Source: Pseudoclavibacter endophyticus (GTDB lineage: Bacteria > Actinomycetota > Actinomycetes > Actinomycetales > Microbacteriaceae). Taken from it: a DNA stretch of 64,000 bases. How positions within the stretch are numbered: the first letter of the stretch is position 1; each line of letters begins with the position of its first letter. The stretch spans positions 1,364,001-1,428,000 of the forward strand of contig NZ_WBJY01000001.1 of NCBI RefSeq assembly GCF_008831085.1, in the 5' to 3' direction. Of this stretch, positions 37,571 through 44,849 are shown piece by piece. The notes below the pieces were generated by a model. It did not search any database, was not told the DNA's origin, and saw only the letters and a list, made by a program, of their open reading frames with translations. Made by a program: the position numbers and the translations under genes.

Positions 37571-38047
37571 ATGGCGAAGGAACGAGGCCACAAGGTCGTC
37601 GCGACGAACCGTAAGGCTCGGCACGACTACCTCATCGAAGACACCTACGAGGCGGGCCTCGTGCTTTCAGGCACCGAGGTGAAGTCGCTCCGAGAGGGCC
37701 GCGCGTCGCTCGTCGACGGGTACGGCTACATCGATCGCGGCGAGGCCTGGCTCGACGCCGTGCACATTCCCGAGTACCTCGAGGGCACCTGGAACAACCA
37801 CGCGCCCCGCCGCAAGCGCAAGCTCCTCCTGCACAAGGACGAGATTCGCAAGCTGGACCAGGTGGTCAAGCAGGGCGGCTACACATTGATCCCGCTGCAG
37901 CTGTACTTCGTCGACGGGCGCGCCAAGGTCGAGCTCGCGCTCGCGAAGGGAAAGCGGGAGTACGACAAGCGCCACGCGCTGCGCGAACGGCAGGATCGCC
38001 GCGAAGCCGAGCGCGCCGTGTCGCAGCGCCGCTACCTGGGCGAGTAG
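37571..38047 (+). CDS. smpB: SsrA-binding protein SmpB
   Basis: Binds tmRNA and brings it to stalled ribosomes for trans-translation. The 158 residues contain [40 protein letters not shown] and the basic C-terminal tail [20 protein letters not shown]. Its RNA partner, ssrA, lies 3.8 kb downstream in the same orientation, with two minus-strand membrane-protein genes in between. Confidence 0.95.
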   Translation: MAKERGHKVVATNRKARHDYLIEDTYEAGLVLSGTEVKSLREGRASLVDGYGYIDRGEAWLDAVHIPEYLEGTWNNHAPRRKRKLLLHKDEIRKLDQVVKQGGYTLIPLQLYFVDGRAKVELALAKGKREYDKRHALRERQDRREAERAVSQRRYLGE

Positions 38048-38071
38048 CGACTCGCTTCGGTCGTTGCTGCC

Positions 38072-38109
38072 GTGTCCAAACCCGTTCGTGGTGTCCAAAC
38101 CCGTTCGTG
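38072..38109. repeat. two head-to-tail 19-bp direct repeats
   Basis: The 19-mer at 38072-38090 is repeated exactly at 38091-38109 with no spacer, in the intergenic region after smpB. Possible roles are a protein-binding site or a replication slippage product. Confidence 0.6.
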
Positions 38110-38131
38110 GTGAGCGTTCCGCCATCACGAG

Positions 38132-38167
38132 GATGGCGGCCCACCCCGGTGGGGGAGAGCCGCCATC
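38132..38167. terminator. hairpin between smpB and the convergent membrane-protein gene
   Basis: Perfect 9-bp arms (GATGGCGGC at 38132-38140 and GCCGCCATC at 38159-38167) enclose a second inner stem of CCACC and GGTGG. It lies 85 bp after the smpB stop and 19 bp beyond the minus-strand stop, and probably terminates both. Confidence 0.7.
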
Positions 38168-38185
38168 GCGAGCCGGTGGCGGGAG

Positions 38186-39922
38186 TTAGCTGCCGAGCTG
38201 TGCCACCGCGTCGGTCACGACCGTCTCGTGCCCCGCGAGGATGCCCTTGATGCTGCGTGCCTGCCATCCCGTTCCTGAATCGCCCGCCGCGTTCGGGTCG
38301 GCCGCCTGCCAGGCCGAATCGATCGCGCTGTCGGCCGCCGCGCGCGCCTGATCGGCGGCGTCGAGGAGATCGAACGTGTTCGGGAACGGCCGCTCGCCGG
38401 CGGTCAGGTTCGGCTGCTCCGTGCGCATCGACTGTGCGGCCTCGGCGTAGGCGTCGGCGGTCGCCTGGTACTCGCTCGCCATCGTCGCGCAGACGTCCTC
38501 GAGCTCTGGCAGGAAGCACTGCGCGCCCGCCAGCTCGGCCGTGTCGCTGTAGTAGGCGGTGTTGGTCGCATCGATCGCGTTCGCGTAGGCGTCGCGACCT
38601 TCCTGCGTGCCGTAGTTGGGGCATCCGCCCGACGAGGTGCACGTGATGAAGAGGCCGTTGCCGAACTCGATGTCGCTGCCGTTCGCGATCGTCAGGGAGT
38701 CCTGGAGCGTCGTGGTGAGGTTGACGACGTACGTGTTGAGCAGCGAGTTGTACTGCGGGTACACGGTGCAGAACTCGCTGAGCGCGGTCATGGCCTCGAC
38801 GCCGGTGCCGGTGAGGGTCTCGACGGCGGCGCGTCGCTCAGCGAGGCCATTGCTCGTCTCGAGCGCCTCCTGGTACTTCGCCGACGCGTCGGCGCCGTCT
38901 TCTTCGGCGAGCGACGGGACGGGTGAGGCCGCGAGCGTTTCGAGCGTGGTCGCTGCGGTGGCGACGCCCTCGCAGCGCGCCTCGAAGTCGCTCATCACCG
39001 ACGAGTTCTGCGAGTTGAAGTCGGCGTTCTCGGCCAGTGCCTCGGAAACGACCACATTGGCGACCTTGTCGATCTCGTCCTGGGTCCACGTGGAGTTATG
39101 CGCTTCGAGGGCCGCAGTGAAGTCGTCGGCCAGCTGATCGCCCTTGGCCACGTTGGTCAGATGGATGCCGAGCGGAATGCCGATGGCCGCCAGGATGAGC
39201 AGCACGACGCCGCCGATCGCGGGGATCATGATGGCCGCTCGCTTGTACCAGGGCTTCTTCTGGCCGTCTCGCGGCCCCTCAGCGGGCGAGCCGGCCGGGT
39301 CGCCCTGGTGGGGAGGCCAGCCTGCGCCGCCGTACCCTGCGGCACCGGCGGCGGAGGCGCCTTGCGCGGCGCCCGGGTCGTGATGGAAGCCGGTCGACGA
39401 GTCCTGGCCGTACGCGGAAGTCTGCTGGGGCATCGCCGTGGTCTGCTCGTAGCCCGGCACGGCCGAGGTCTGCTCGGCACCCGACACTGGAGCCTGCGCG
39501 TTGTTCCAATCGCCGTTCGGGCCCGCGGCCGGCCCCTGGCCCCAGGTGGGTGAGGGGGGCTGTTGGCCGGCGCCTGCGGACCCTTGGTTCCAGTTGGCGT
39601 CAGGTGGCTGTTGGCCGGTCCCTGCCGATCCCTGGCCCCAGTTCGGTGCGGGGGGCTGTTGGCCGGCCCCTGCCGATCCTTGGTTCCAGTTGGCGTCAGG
39701 CGGCTGTTGACCGCCGCCTGCGGAGCCCTGGCCCCACGACGGCGCTGAGCCGCCGTTCGGAGCGTCCGACGGTTGAGCAGGGACGCCCCCGTGCTCGGGA
39801 GCCTGCCCGTCCGCGTGTCGACCGGGCGGACCCCACGCCTGGGGGTCGTGTTGCTGTCCGTCCGCTTCGCCCTCGCCCGGGCGACCCCACGGCGAACCCG
39901 GGCCGCTGAAGTTTCCGCTCAT
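38186..39922 (-). CDS. single-span membrane protein with Gln/Gly/Pro repeat head
   Basis: A 578-residue protein. The N-terminal 200 residues are a low-complexity cytoplasmic region rich in Gly, Gln, Pro and Asn, including four tandem 16-residue units of the type NWNQGSAGAGQQPPDA. One membrane span follows (AAIMIPAIGGVVLLILAAIG), then a helical extracytoplasmic domain of about 310 residues with several cysteines (EARCEGV, SEFCTVYPQY, FITCTSSGGC). The ATG at 39922 gives MSGNFSGPG. The family was not recognised. It is a distant paralogue of the next minus-strand gene. Confidence 0.65.
   Translation of the reverse strand: MSGNFSGPGSPWGRPGEGEADGQQHDPQAWGPPGRHADGQAPEHGGVPAQPSDAPNGGSAPSWGQGSAGGGQQPPDANWNQGSAGAGQQPPAPNWGQGSAGTGQQPPDANWNQGSAGAGQQPPSPTWGQGPAAGPNGDWNNAQAPVSGAEQTSAVPGYEQTTAMPQQTSAYGQDSSTGFHHDPGAAQGASAAGAAGYGGAGWPPHQGDPAGSPAEGPRDGQKKPWYKRAAIMIPAIGGVVLLILAAIGIPLGIHLTNVAKGDQLADDFTAALEAHNSTWTQDEIDKVANVVVSEALAENADFNSQNSSVMSDFEARCEGVATAATTLETLAASPVPSLAEEDGADASAKYQEALETSNGLAERRAAVETLTGTGVEAMTALSEFCTVYPQYNSLLNTYVVNLTTTLQDSLTIANGSDIEFGNGLFITCTSSGGCPNYGTQEGRDAYANAIDATNTAYYSDTAELAGAQCFLPELEDVCATMASEYQATADAYAEAAQSMRTEQPNLTAGERPFPNTFDLLDAADQARAAADSAIDSAWQAADPNAAGDSGTGWQARSIKGILAGHETVVTDAVAQLGS
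39558..39749 (-). repeat. four tandem 48-bp coding repeats
   Basis: Units begin at 39558, 39606, 39654 and 39702, each exactly 48 bp (16 codons). Units alternate between two versions (W-N-Q versus W-G-Q cores), giving a 96-bp higher-order repeat. They encode the Gln/Gly/Pro head of the membrane protein and are likely to vary in copy number. Confidence 0.85.
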
Positions 39923-40028
39923 GAGGCGCAATACTAGTCGCGACGCGAACGGAAACCCGCCGGGCGCTTCGCCGAGTTCGGGACGGTCCTGCGCGTGGCT
40001 GCACGGATGCTGACGGGTGGCCGCCCGG

Positions 40029-41630
40029 TCAGGCTGAAGCCGACGCGGCGTAATCAGTGACCGCGGTCGCCAGGTGCGTCTCGTATTGGGTGACGAGACG
40101 GATCAGCATCCGCGTCTCCCAGCCCGGCTCCACGTCGAGGAGTGACTCGGGATCGACGCTGCCGGCCTCGAGCTTCGCCTTGTCGGCGACCTCCTGGAAG
40201 ACGTGGTTCATTTCGGCGGTCGCCTCGGCGAGGCGAGGGAACGGCGGCTGACCAGGCTCGTCCGACACCTGGAGCTGCTCCATCGCGTTCGCCGCGGCCG
40301 TCACACCGCTCTTCGCCTCGTTCCAGGCGTCGGACATGAGCGTGCAATACGGCTTCAGAACGTCGAGCCAGCACGCGTCCCGATAGTGGGCGATGAGCGA
40401 CTCCATCCGCTCCTCCTGAATCGAACGCCACGTGGCGGCGTACTTCCGCCGTTGTTCCTCGTTGGCGTAGTCGACGCAGCCGAGCGGGTCATCGCAGGTG
40501 GCCTGCACATTGTCGATCGTGATGACGCCGCCCGGCGCGACGGTTCGCAACGGCTCGAGTTCGGCGAGGTCGCGCGCCGATGCATGATTCTCGATCGTGA
40601 CTCCGGCTTGAAAGTTGGTGCAGAACGCCGCGATCGGCGCGATCGTGTTGCTGAGCGCGCCGAGGAGTGTCTGTGCCGTCTGCCGCAGGGCGGCGAACTC
40701 GCCATCCCGCTGCTGCGCGTCGCGGTAGGCCGCGCTGAAACTGGCCGAGGGAAGCACGGCGAGCGTTGGCGGCGGGTTGTCCGTCATGGCCGTCGCCGCC
40801 CGGGTGGCATCCGCGAGCACCGCTCCGCATTCGGTACCGAATGCCTCCTGCGCCTCAGGGGGCTGCTGCAGGGCATCGGCAGATTCCTCGATGCCGGCGT
40901 GGGGGAGCGGGCCGAGAAGCGCCTGGAGGTTCTCGCTGGTCCACGCCGCTTCGAAGGCGGCGAGCTCCGTGGTGAACTGGCGCGCGGCCTCGTTGGCCTC
41001 GGCAGTCGCCCGCGCCTGCGCGAGGGCGGGCAAGCCGATGCCCGCGACGAGGCCGGCCACGAGCACGACGACGACGGGAATGATGATGACGAGTCGCGTG
41101 TACCAGCGCTTGCCGCGCTCCGGAGGGGTCGGGTCCGACGCCTCGTACATCTTCGAGGGGGTGTACTCCGGGTTCGACATGGCCACGTGGGAGCCGTGCC
41201 GACTGGCATCGCGGAAGCCGGCGACCCCTTTGGCCTCGCGGTTGGCCTCGACCGCCGAGCGCTCGGCCTCGGCGCGGCGCCGCTCTTCCAGGAGCTGTCG
41301 ATATGCCCGCTCGGCCCTCTTCCCCTTCCGAGGCGCCTTCTTCGCGTCGTATTGCTCGGCCCGCGCCTCGGCGGAGTCCCAGTCGAATGGAATCGGGGCA
41401 GGCGGCGCGGTCTGTGCGGCCGTCGCGGCGTCGAGCGTGGGGGCGCCCGTCGTGCTGCTGACGAATCGCCTTCCCCGCCCCGCGGTCAGGCGGGCGGGCG
41501 ACCCCGACTGGGCGTCGCCACGGGCGGACTCGGCCGGACCGCCGTGTTCGGCCGCCCACGCATCCTCGGCGCTCGAACCATCCGGGTTGATGTCGCGGAT
41601 GCGGTTGCCCGGCGCGAAGCCGTCGCTCAC
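40029..41630 (-). CDS. single-span membrane protein, paralogue of the preceding gene
   Basis: A 533-residue protein: a charged, Ala/Arg/Glu-rich cytoplasmic head of about 190 residues, one strong membrane span (LVIIIPVVVVLVAGLVAGIG) and an extracytoplasmic helical domain with cysteines (GTECGAVL, AAFCTNFQAG, DACWLDVLKPYCTLM). The layout and the ends (GWETRMLIRLVTQYETHLAT here, GWQARSIKGILAGHETVVTD in the neighbour) show common ancestry. The GTG at 41630 with a GGAGGGG ribosome site is preferred; the open frame further upstream runs toward the ssrA promoter. Function unknown. Confidence 0.65.
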   Translation of the reverse strand: MSDGFAPGNRIRDINPDGSSAEDAWAAEHGGPAESARGDAQSGSPARLTAGRGRRFVSSTTGAPTLDAATAAQTAPPAPIPFDWDSAEARAEQYDAKKAPRKGKRAERAYRQLLEERRRAEAERSAVEANREAKGVAGFRDASRHGSHVAMSNPEYTPSKMYEASDPTPPERGKRWYTRLVIIIPVVVVLVAGLVAGIGLPALAQARATAEANEAARQFTTELAAFEAAWTSENLQALLGPLPHAGIEESADALQQPPEAQEAFGTECGAVLADATRAATAMTDNPPPTLAVLPSASFSAAYRDAQQRDGEFAALRQTAQTLLGALSNTIAPIAAFCTNFQAGVTIENHASARDLAELEPLRTVAPGGVITIDNVQATCDDPLGCVDYANEEQRRKYAATWRSIQEERMESLIAHYRDACWLDVLKPYCTLMSDAWNEAKSGVTAAANAMEQLQVSDEPGQPPFPRLAEATAEMNHVFQEVADKAKLEAGSVDPESLLDVEPGWETRMLIRLVTQYETHLATAVTDYAASASA

Positions 41631-41766
41631 AGGTGCCCCTCCAGTGTTGATCGAACGTCGTCCCCACTCGCAAGCGTCGCTCGAGGAGTCGCAGCGCGGG
41701 CGAAGTCTGCCACACCCGCGCATCACGAAGGTGACGCGGTTCCGGTGATCTCGAACCTGCCACCCC

Positions 41767-41795
41767 TTGCTTCGGCGGCGGCGGGACGATATCCT
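41767..41795 (+). promoter_or_regulatory. ssrA promoter
   Basis: TTGCTT (41767-41772) and TATCCT (41790-41795) with a 17-bp spacer, about 90 bp upstream of the mature tmRNA 5' end. This predicts a precursor RNA with a leader of about 80 nt that must be trimmed. Confidence 0.6.
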
Positions 41796-41818
41796 GATGT
41801 GCTGCCGCAAGCGCGGCA

Positions 41819-41836
41819 TTGACAACTCAACAGCGT
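41819..41836 (+). promoter_or_regulatory. boxA-like motif in the ssrA precursor leader
   Basis: TTGACAACTCAACAGCGT resembles the actinobacterial rRNA antitermination boxA (TTGAGAACTCAA core). It lies inside the predicted leader, between the promoter and the mature 5' end. Confidence 0.4.
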
Positions 41837-41884
41837 CACGTTGCTGCACGCAACTGCCCGCGCCCCGTGCGTGTGGCGGTAGAC

Positions 41885-42252
41885 GGGGATGATCGGTTTC
41901 GACACTGTTCGTTACTCTGCGTGAAGCGGGTCGAGGATGCGGGGTTATCTCGTTAACGCCCCTCGCAACTAATAGGTGCCAACGCTAAGCGCACCGACTT
42001 CGCCCTCGCTGCTTAAGCGAGCCTGAAGTCCGTCGGTCCGGAGTTGCGCTCGCTCCGATCACCGGCGTCAATTTGAGCGCTTGCTGCGCGGCTGTGTCTC
42101 AGGGCCGCGCGGGACTTTTTCTGAGACTGGGCTTGTCGACGAAGGTGCCTCACCCTCACGTCGGAGCCGAGTAGAACATCAGTGAGGCTGCACCCGGAGA
42201 ATGCGCAGTCTTCCGGCAGTGGACGGGGGTTCGATTCCCCCCATCTCCACCA
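41885..42252 (+). ncRNA. ssrA: tmRNA (SsrA RNA)
   Basis: Rescues stalled ribosomes by acting as tRNA-Ala and mRNA. The 5' end GGGGATGATCGGTTTCGACA and the 3' end (CATCTCCACCA) pair into the acceptor stem with the conserved G-U third pair, and the T-arm GGGTTCGATTCCC is present. The tag frame at 41978-42016 encodes ANAKRTDFALAA and a TAA stop. The last 17 bases lie inside the left copy of a 31-bp direct repeat, the insertion point of a mobile element, which leaves the gene intact. Confidence 0.95.
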
Positions 42253-42266
42253 GCGGCAACGTGACG
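42236..42266 (+). repeat. attL: 31-bp direct repeat covering the 3' end of ssrA
   Basis: Identical over 31 bp to 52409-52439. It includes the 3' acceptor strand of tmRNA, CCA, and 14 bp beyond. The flanking bases differ on both sides of the repeat. Confidence 0.93.
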
Positions 42267-42273
42267 TACCCCG

Positions 42274-42309
42274 ACTGCCCTACTCCCGACTGGGAAGTAG
42301 GGCAGTTTT
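42274..42309 (+). terminator. element-borne terminator behind ssrA
   Basis: ACTGCCCTACT pairs with AGTAGGGCAGT with an inner CCC/GGG extension, followed by TTTT at 42306-42309. It lies 22 bp after the tmRNA CCA, just inside the element, and so replaces the native ssrA terminator. Confidence 0.85.
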
Positions 42310-42391
42310 CTGTCTGGCGGCAGTCTCCCAGGTTCCCAGGTTTTACCCTCGTTTCACGGCGTGTCGCCCGTTGTTATGGCACGCTAATGGC

Positions 42392-43549
42392 ATGGCGGGG
42401 AAGGTGCGGCGCGAGCACAACGGCACGATCCGGAAGCTACCGAGCGGCCGGTACCAACTACGGTTCAAGGTGCCGGGCTCGCTGCCGCCCGTCTACTACC
42501 CGGCACCGCACACGTTCGCGACGAAGGCGCCCGCTCAGGCTGCTCTCCGCCGCCACAACGCCGCGATCGACGCGGGTACGTGGCGGCACCCCGACGACCT
42601 CAAGGCCGAGGCCGAGGCTACCGCCGAGCGCGCTGCCGTGGAGGCCGTCACCGTCGCCGAGCTCTCGGAGCAGTGGCTCGAGGTGAAGCGCGCTGAGGGG
42701 CTGGCGCACGGGTCGCTCGTCACCTACAGGTCACGCCTGGCCGCGTCGGTGCTGCCCGCGTTCGGCACCGTGCGCGTGGTCGATGTGACGCCCGAAGCGG
42801 TTGCCGACTGGTTCAAGGTCCGTGACGCCGAGAGCCGTCATGTCGCGGCGCTTGCCTACGACACGCTGGCCGCGGTCATGCGGTACGCCGTCGGGCGTGG
42901 CGTCATCACCGAGTCACCGTGCACCGTGCCGTCGAAACAGCGCGCGTCGAAGCGCTCGACGGGGGAGCGCGGCATAGTCGTGCCCGACGACATCATGCAG
43001 GCGATCGCGGCCGAGCTGCCCGCGCCCCTGCATCTCGTGCCGCTGCTCGCGGGCTGGGCCGGCCTGCGCGAAGGTGAAGCGCTCGGGCTGACCGCCGATG
43101 CTCTCTCCGAGCACGACGGCACGACGTTCCTGCACATCACGCAGCAGGCGACCGCGAAGGGCCCGAGCGGGCTCGCGCCAACGAAGTCGCGAGCGGGCGA
43201 GCGGGTGGTGCCGGTGCCCGGCTGGCTCGCGCCGCAGCTGCACGAGGCCGTCGAGGGCGGTCTGCTGTTCCCTTCACCGCGGGACTCGTCGCGGCCGATC
43301 TCGCGGTCGGTGTGGGACCGGCGTTTCGCTGCCGCGGTCGAGGCTGCCCGTGCGAAGGGCGTGCCGGTGCCCGCGGGCGTCCGCCTGCACGACTTCCGGC
43401 ACTCGGCATTGACGCGGTTCGCGCGTGCAGGTGCAACGGCCGAGGACATGCGCCGCTTCGGTGGCCACTCCGACGACAAGACGGCCGGTGTGTATCAGCA
43501 CTCGGATGCGGCGCGGCTCGCCGATATCATGCGCCGGTCGGAGAGCTAA
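42392..43549 (+). CDS. int: tyrosine site-specific integrase
   Basis: Catalyses integration of the element into ssrA. The 385 residues have an N-terminal arm-binding region, a SAM-like core-binding domain (VAELSEQWLEVKRAEGLAHG) and the catalytic domain with Arg226 (GLREGEALGL), Lys265, His333 and Arg336 (LHDFRHS), His359 (GGHSDDKT) and the nucleophile Tyr368 (AGVYQHS). The ATG at 42392 is the only methionine near the domain start; the open frame upstream runs into ssrA. It is read away from attL, and its last 4 bp overlap the convergent regulator gene. Confidence 0.93.
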   Translation: MAGKVRREHNGTIRKLPSGRYQLRFKVPGSLPPVYYPAPHTFATKAPAQAALRRHNAAIDAGTWRHPDDLKAEAEATAERAAVEAVTVAELSEQWLEVKRAEGLAHGSLVTYRSRLAASVLPAFGTVRVVDVTPEAVADWFKVRDAESRHVAALAYDTLAAVMRYAVGRGVITESPCTVPSKQRASKRSTGERGIVVPDDIMQAIAAELPAPLHLVPLLAGWAGLREGEALGLTADALSEHDGTTFLHITQQATAKGPSGLAPTKSRAGERVVPVPGWLAPQLHEAVEGGLLFPSPRDSSRPISRSVWDRRFAAAVEAARAKGVPVPAGVRLHDFRHSALTRFARAGATAEDMRRFGGHSDDKTAGVYQHSDAARLADIMRRSES

Positions 43550-44166
43550 CCCCGCTTCGGACGCCGCCCAGACTTCCCCGTCGCACTAATTGGGATGTAC
43601 CCGCGGCGCCGTGCCTCTGCCGCCCATCGTTGCGCCGTGCGCTTGCTCGCGCCGGAAGCCTCCACGACCCGATCAACGGGCGACGGATCGCCCGCGTCGT
43701 GCGCGTTCAGCCAATGCTCCGCGACGGCCGCGAAAAACTCGTCGTCAGTCATTCCAGCGCGATTATCCAGCGCTGGCAGTTCGTTGCGTTCGTGATGCCT
43801 GCGGCGCAGCCACCGCGACATCTTGCGCATCCCGTACTCGACGCTCTCGCGTGTCAGTTCCGCTGATATTGCTTTTACCGGGAGGCTCCGCAGGTCGCTG
43901 CCAGTGACCTCGCGGCCGTCAGCGTCGGGCACGACGATGCTCGTCACGATCCGGACGGGCACCGTCTGACCAGCAACTTCGGCGATCTCGGTGCCCAGCT
44001 GCACGCGAAGCAAGAACGTGCGTCCGGTCTCGTCGTTGCGGACGACGGCCCATTGACGGGGATCGTCAATGTGACTACTACCGGGGATCGACTCGAGACG
44101 GTGCAGCTCGTCGGGTGCGAGCACGCTGCCGACGAATTGCCAGGGCGCAGGGAGAGTGACGGGCAT
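43546..44166 (-). CDS. HTH regulator, candidate master repressor of the element
   Basis: A 206-residue protein with a beta-rich N-terminal part and a C-terminal helix-turn-helix (VDRVVEASGASKRTAQRWAA). It faces the excisionase operon across a 300-bp region with three repeated operator-like sites, the position a Stl-type repressor holds in phage satellites. The ATG at 44166 is chosen; an ATG at 44229 would add CRGCNYAG-containing residues and overlap the promoter. No close family was recognised, and a direct DNA-binding repressor role is inferred from position and HTH. Confidence 0.6.
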   Translation of the reverse strand: MPVTLPAPWQFVGSVLAPDELHRLESIPGSSHIDDPRQWAVVRNDETGRTFLLRVQLGTEIAEVAGQTVPVRIVTSIVVPDADGREVTGSDLRSLPVKAISAELTRESVEYGMRKMSRWLRRRHHERNELPALDNRAGMTDDEFFAAVAEHWLNAHDAGDPSPVDRVVEASGASKRTAQRWAAEARRRGYIPISATGKSGRRPKRG

Positions 44167-44177
44167 TTGGCCAGCAT

Positions 44178-44271
44178 AGTTGCAACCACGACACGCCGGA
44201 GCAGAGTGGCGCGGTTGTAACTCCGACATGGATGCGTATAATCGCCGGTGTCGCAGTTGAAACCGCGACAC
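44178..44271. promoter_or_regulatory. three operator-like repeats, consensus GTTGNAACNNCGACA
   Basis: Copies start at 44179, 44214 and 44256. The first and third are 15 of 17 identical when the preceding A is included; the second overlaps the -35 element of the excisionase promoter. The third is also part of a perfect GTGTCGC/GCGACAC dyad (44248-44271). Together they look like the target of the divergent regulator. Confidence 0.6.
44215..44242 (+). promoter_or_regulatory. promoter of the excisionase operon
   Basis: TTGTAA (44215-44220), a 16-bp spacer and a perfect TATAAT (44237-44242). It is the best sigma-A-type promoter in the element and reads into a leader of about 215 nt before the excisionase gene. 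Confidence 0.75.
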
Positions 44272-44324
44272 ACGGCAGGACGGCCCGTGAGTGAGGGAGA
44301 CCGAGCCCGCGGGGCCGTACGCAA

Positions 44325-44340
44325 CTTGAGAACTCCACAC
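44325..44340 (+). promoter_or_regulatory. boxA-like motif in the operon leader
   Basis: CTTGAGAACTCCACAC resembles the actinobacterial rrn boxA (TTGAGAACTCAA). It lies between the promoter and the first gene and could support Nus-factor antitermination over the long operon. The rest of the leader (to 44465) has GC-rich inverted repeats but no ORF that I support. Confidence 0.4.
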
Positions 44341-44465
44341 GACCCGCCAGTGCGGCCAGCACCGCCCGGAAGCGCCCTAGGGGCGTTGCCGAGCTGAGCC
44401 GTGTCGGCGGCAACGAAACACCCTCCGCAACCGCGGAGGGATCACCACAACGAAAGGAGAGCAAC

Positions 44466-44666
44466 ATGACCACTCTCACGACGGGCGTACGCCAGGCAGC
44501 GTTCCCAATCAAGGCGATCGCCCAGGCGCTCGGCGTCCACCAGAACAGCATCTACGCGATGACCTACGACGGCACGTTGGCGACTATCCGCGTCGGCCGG
44601 TCGGTGCGCATCCCGCGTGCAGAGCTCGAGCGGCTCGGCTGGCCGATCCCCGAGCCGACGGCGTAG
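44466..44666 (+). CDS. excisionase-like small HTH protein
   Basis: A 66-residue MerR/Xis-type winged helix: FPIKAIAQALGVHQNSIYAM is the helix-turn-helix and ATIRVGRSVRIPRAELERLG the wing, as in the excisionase-family DNA-binding domain. It has a strong AAAGGAG ribosome site. As first gene of the main operon it likely acts as recombination directionality factor for the integrase, or as an AlpA-like activator. Confidence 0.75.
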   Translation: MTTLTTGVRQAAFPIKAIAQALGVHQNSIYAMTYDGTLATIRVGRSVRIPRAELERLGWPIPEPTA

Positions 44667-44669
44667 CGC

Positions 44670-44849
44670 GTGCTCGACATCCTCGCCGCGCACGCGCTGC
44701 TGGCGTTGCTGCTGCTCGGTGGCGCGCTCGTCGCGCTGCTGCTCTGCCCACCCGATGAAACAGACGAGGCCCCCGGGAGCGGCGTGCCAGCGCCATATGC
44801 CCCCGAGGGCGTCGCATCCAACCCCAGATCAAAGGAGTTACCCAGATGA
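44670..44849 (+). CDS. small membrane protein of the element
   Basis: A 59-residue ORF with GTG start, three bases after the excisionase stop. The first 25 residues are one hydrophobic span (LAAHALLALLLLGGALVALL), then a Cys-Pro-Pro and an acidic/Pro-rich tail. Its stop overlaps the next start (ATGA). Coding is supported by this coupling and by typical GC-rich third positions; function unknown. Confidence 0.5.
   Translation: MLDILAAHALLALLLLGGALVALLLCPPDETDEAPGSGVPAPYAPEGVASNPRSKELPR

Noticed and set aside
39558..39749. Regular 48-bp repeats that could suggest a CRISPR array
   Set aside because: Units are contiguous with no unique spacers and encode a 16-residue protein repeat; no cas genes are present.
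41819..41824. TTGACA as -35 box of ssrA
   Set aside because: No acceptable -10 lies 16-18 bp downstream, whereas 41767-41795 forms a proper pair; the sequence fits boxA better.
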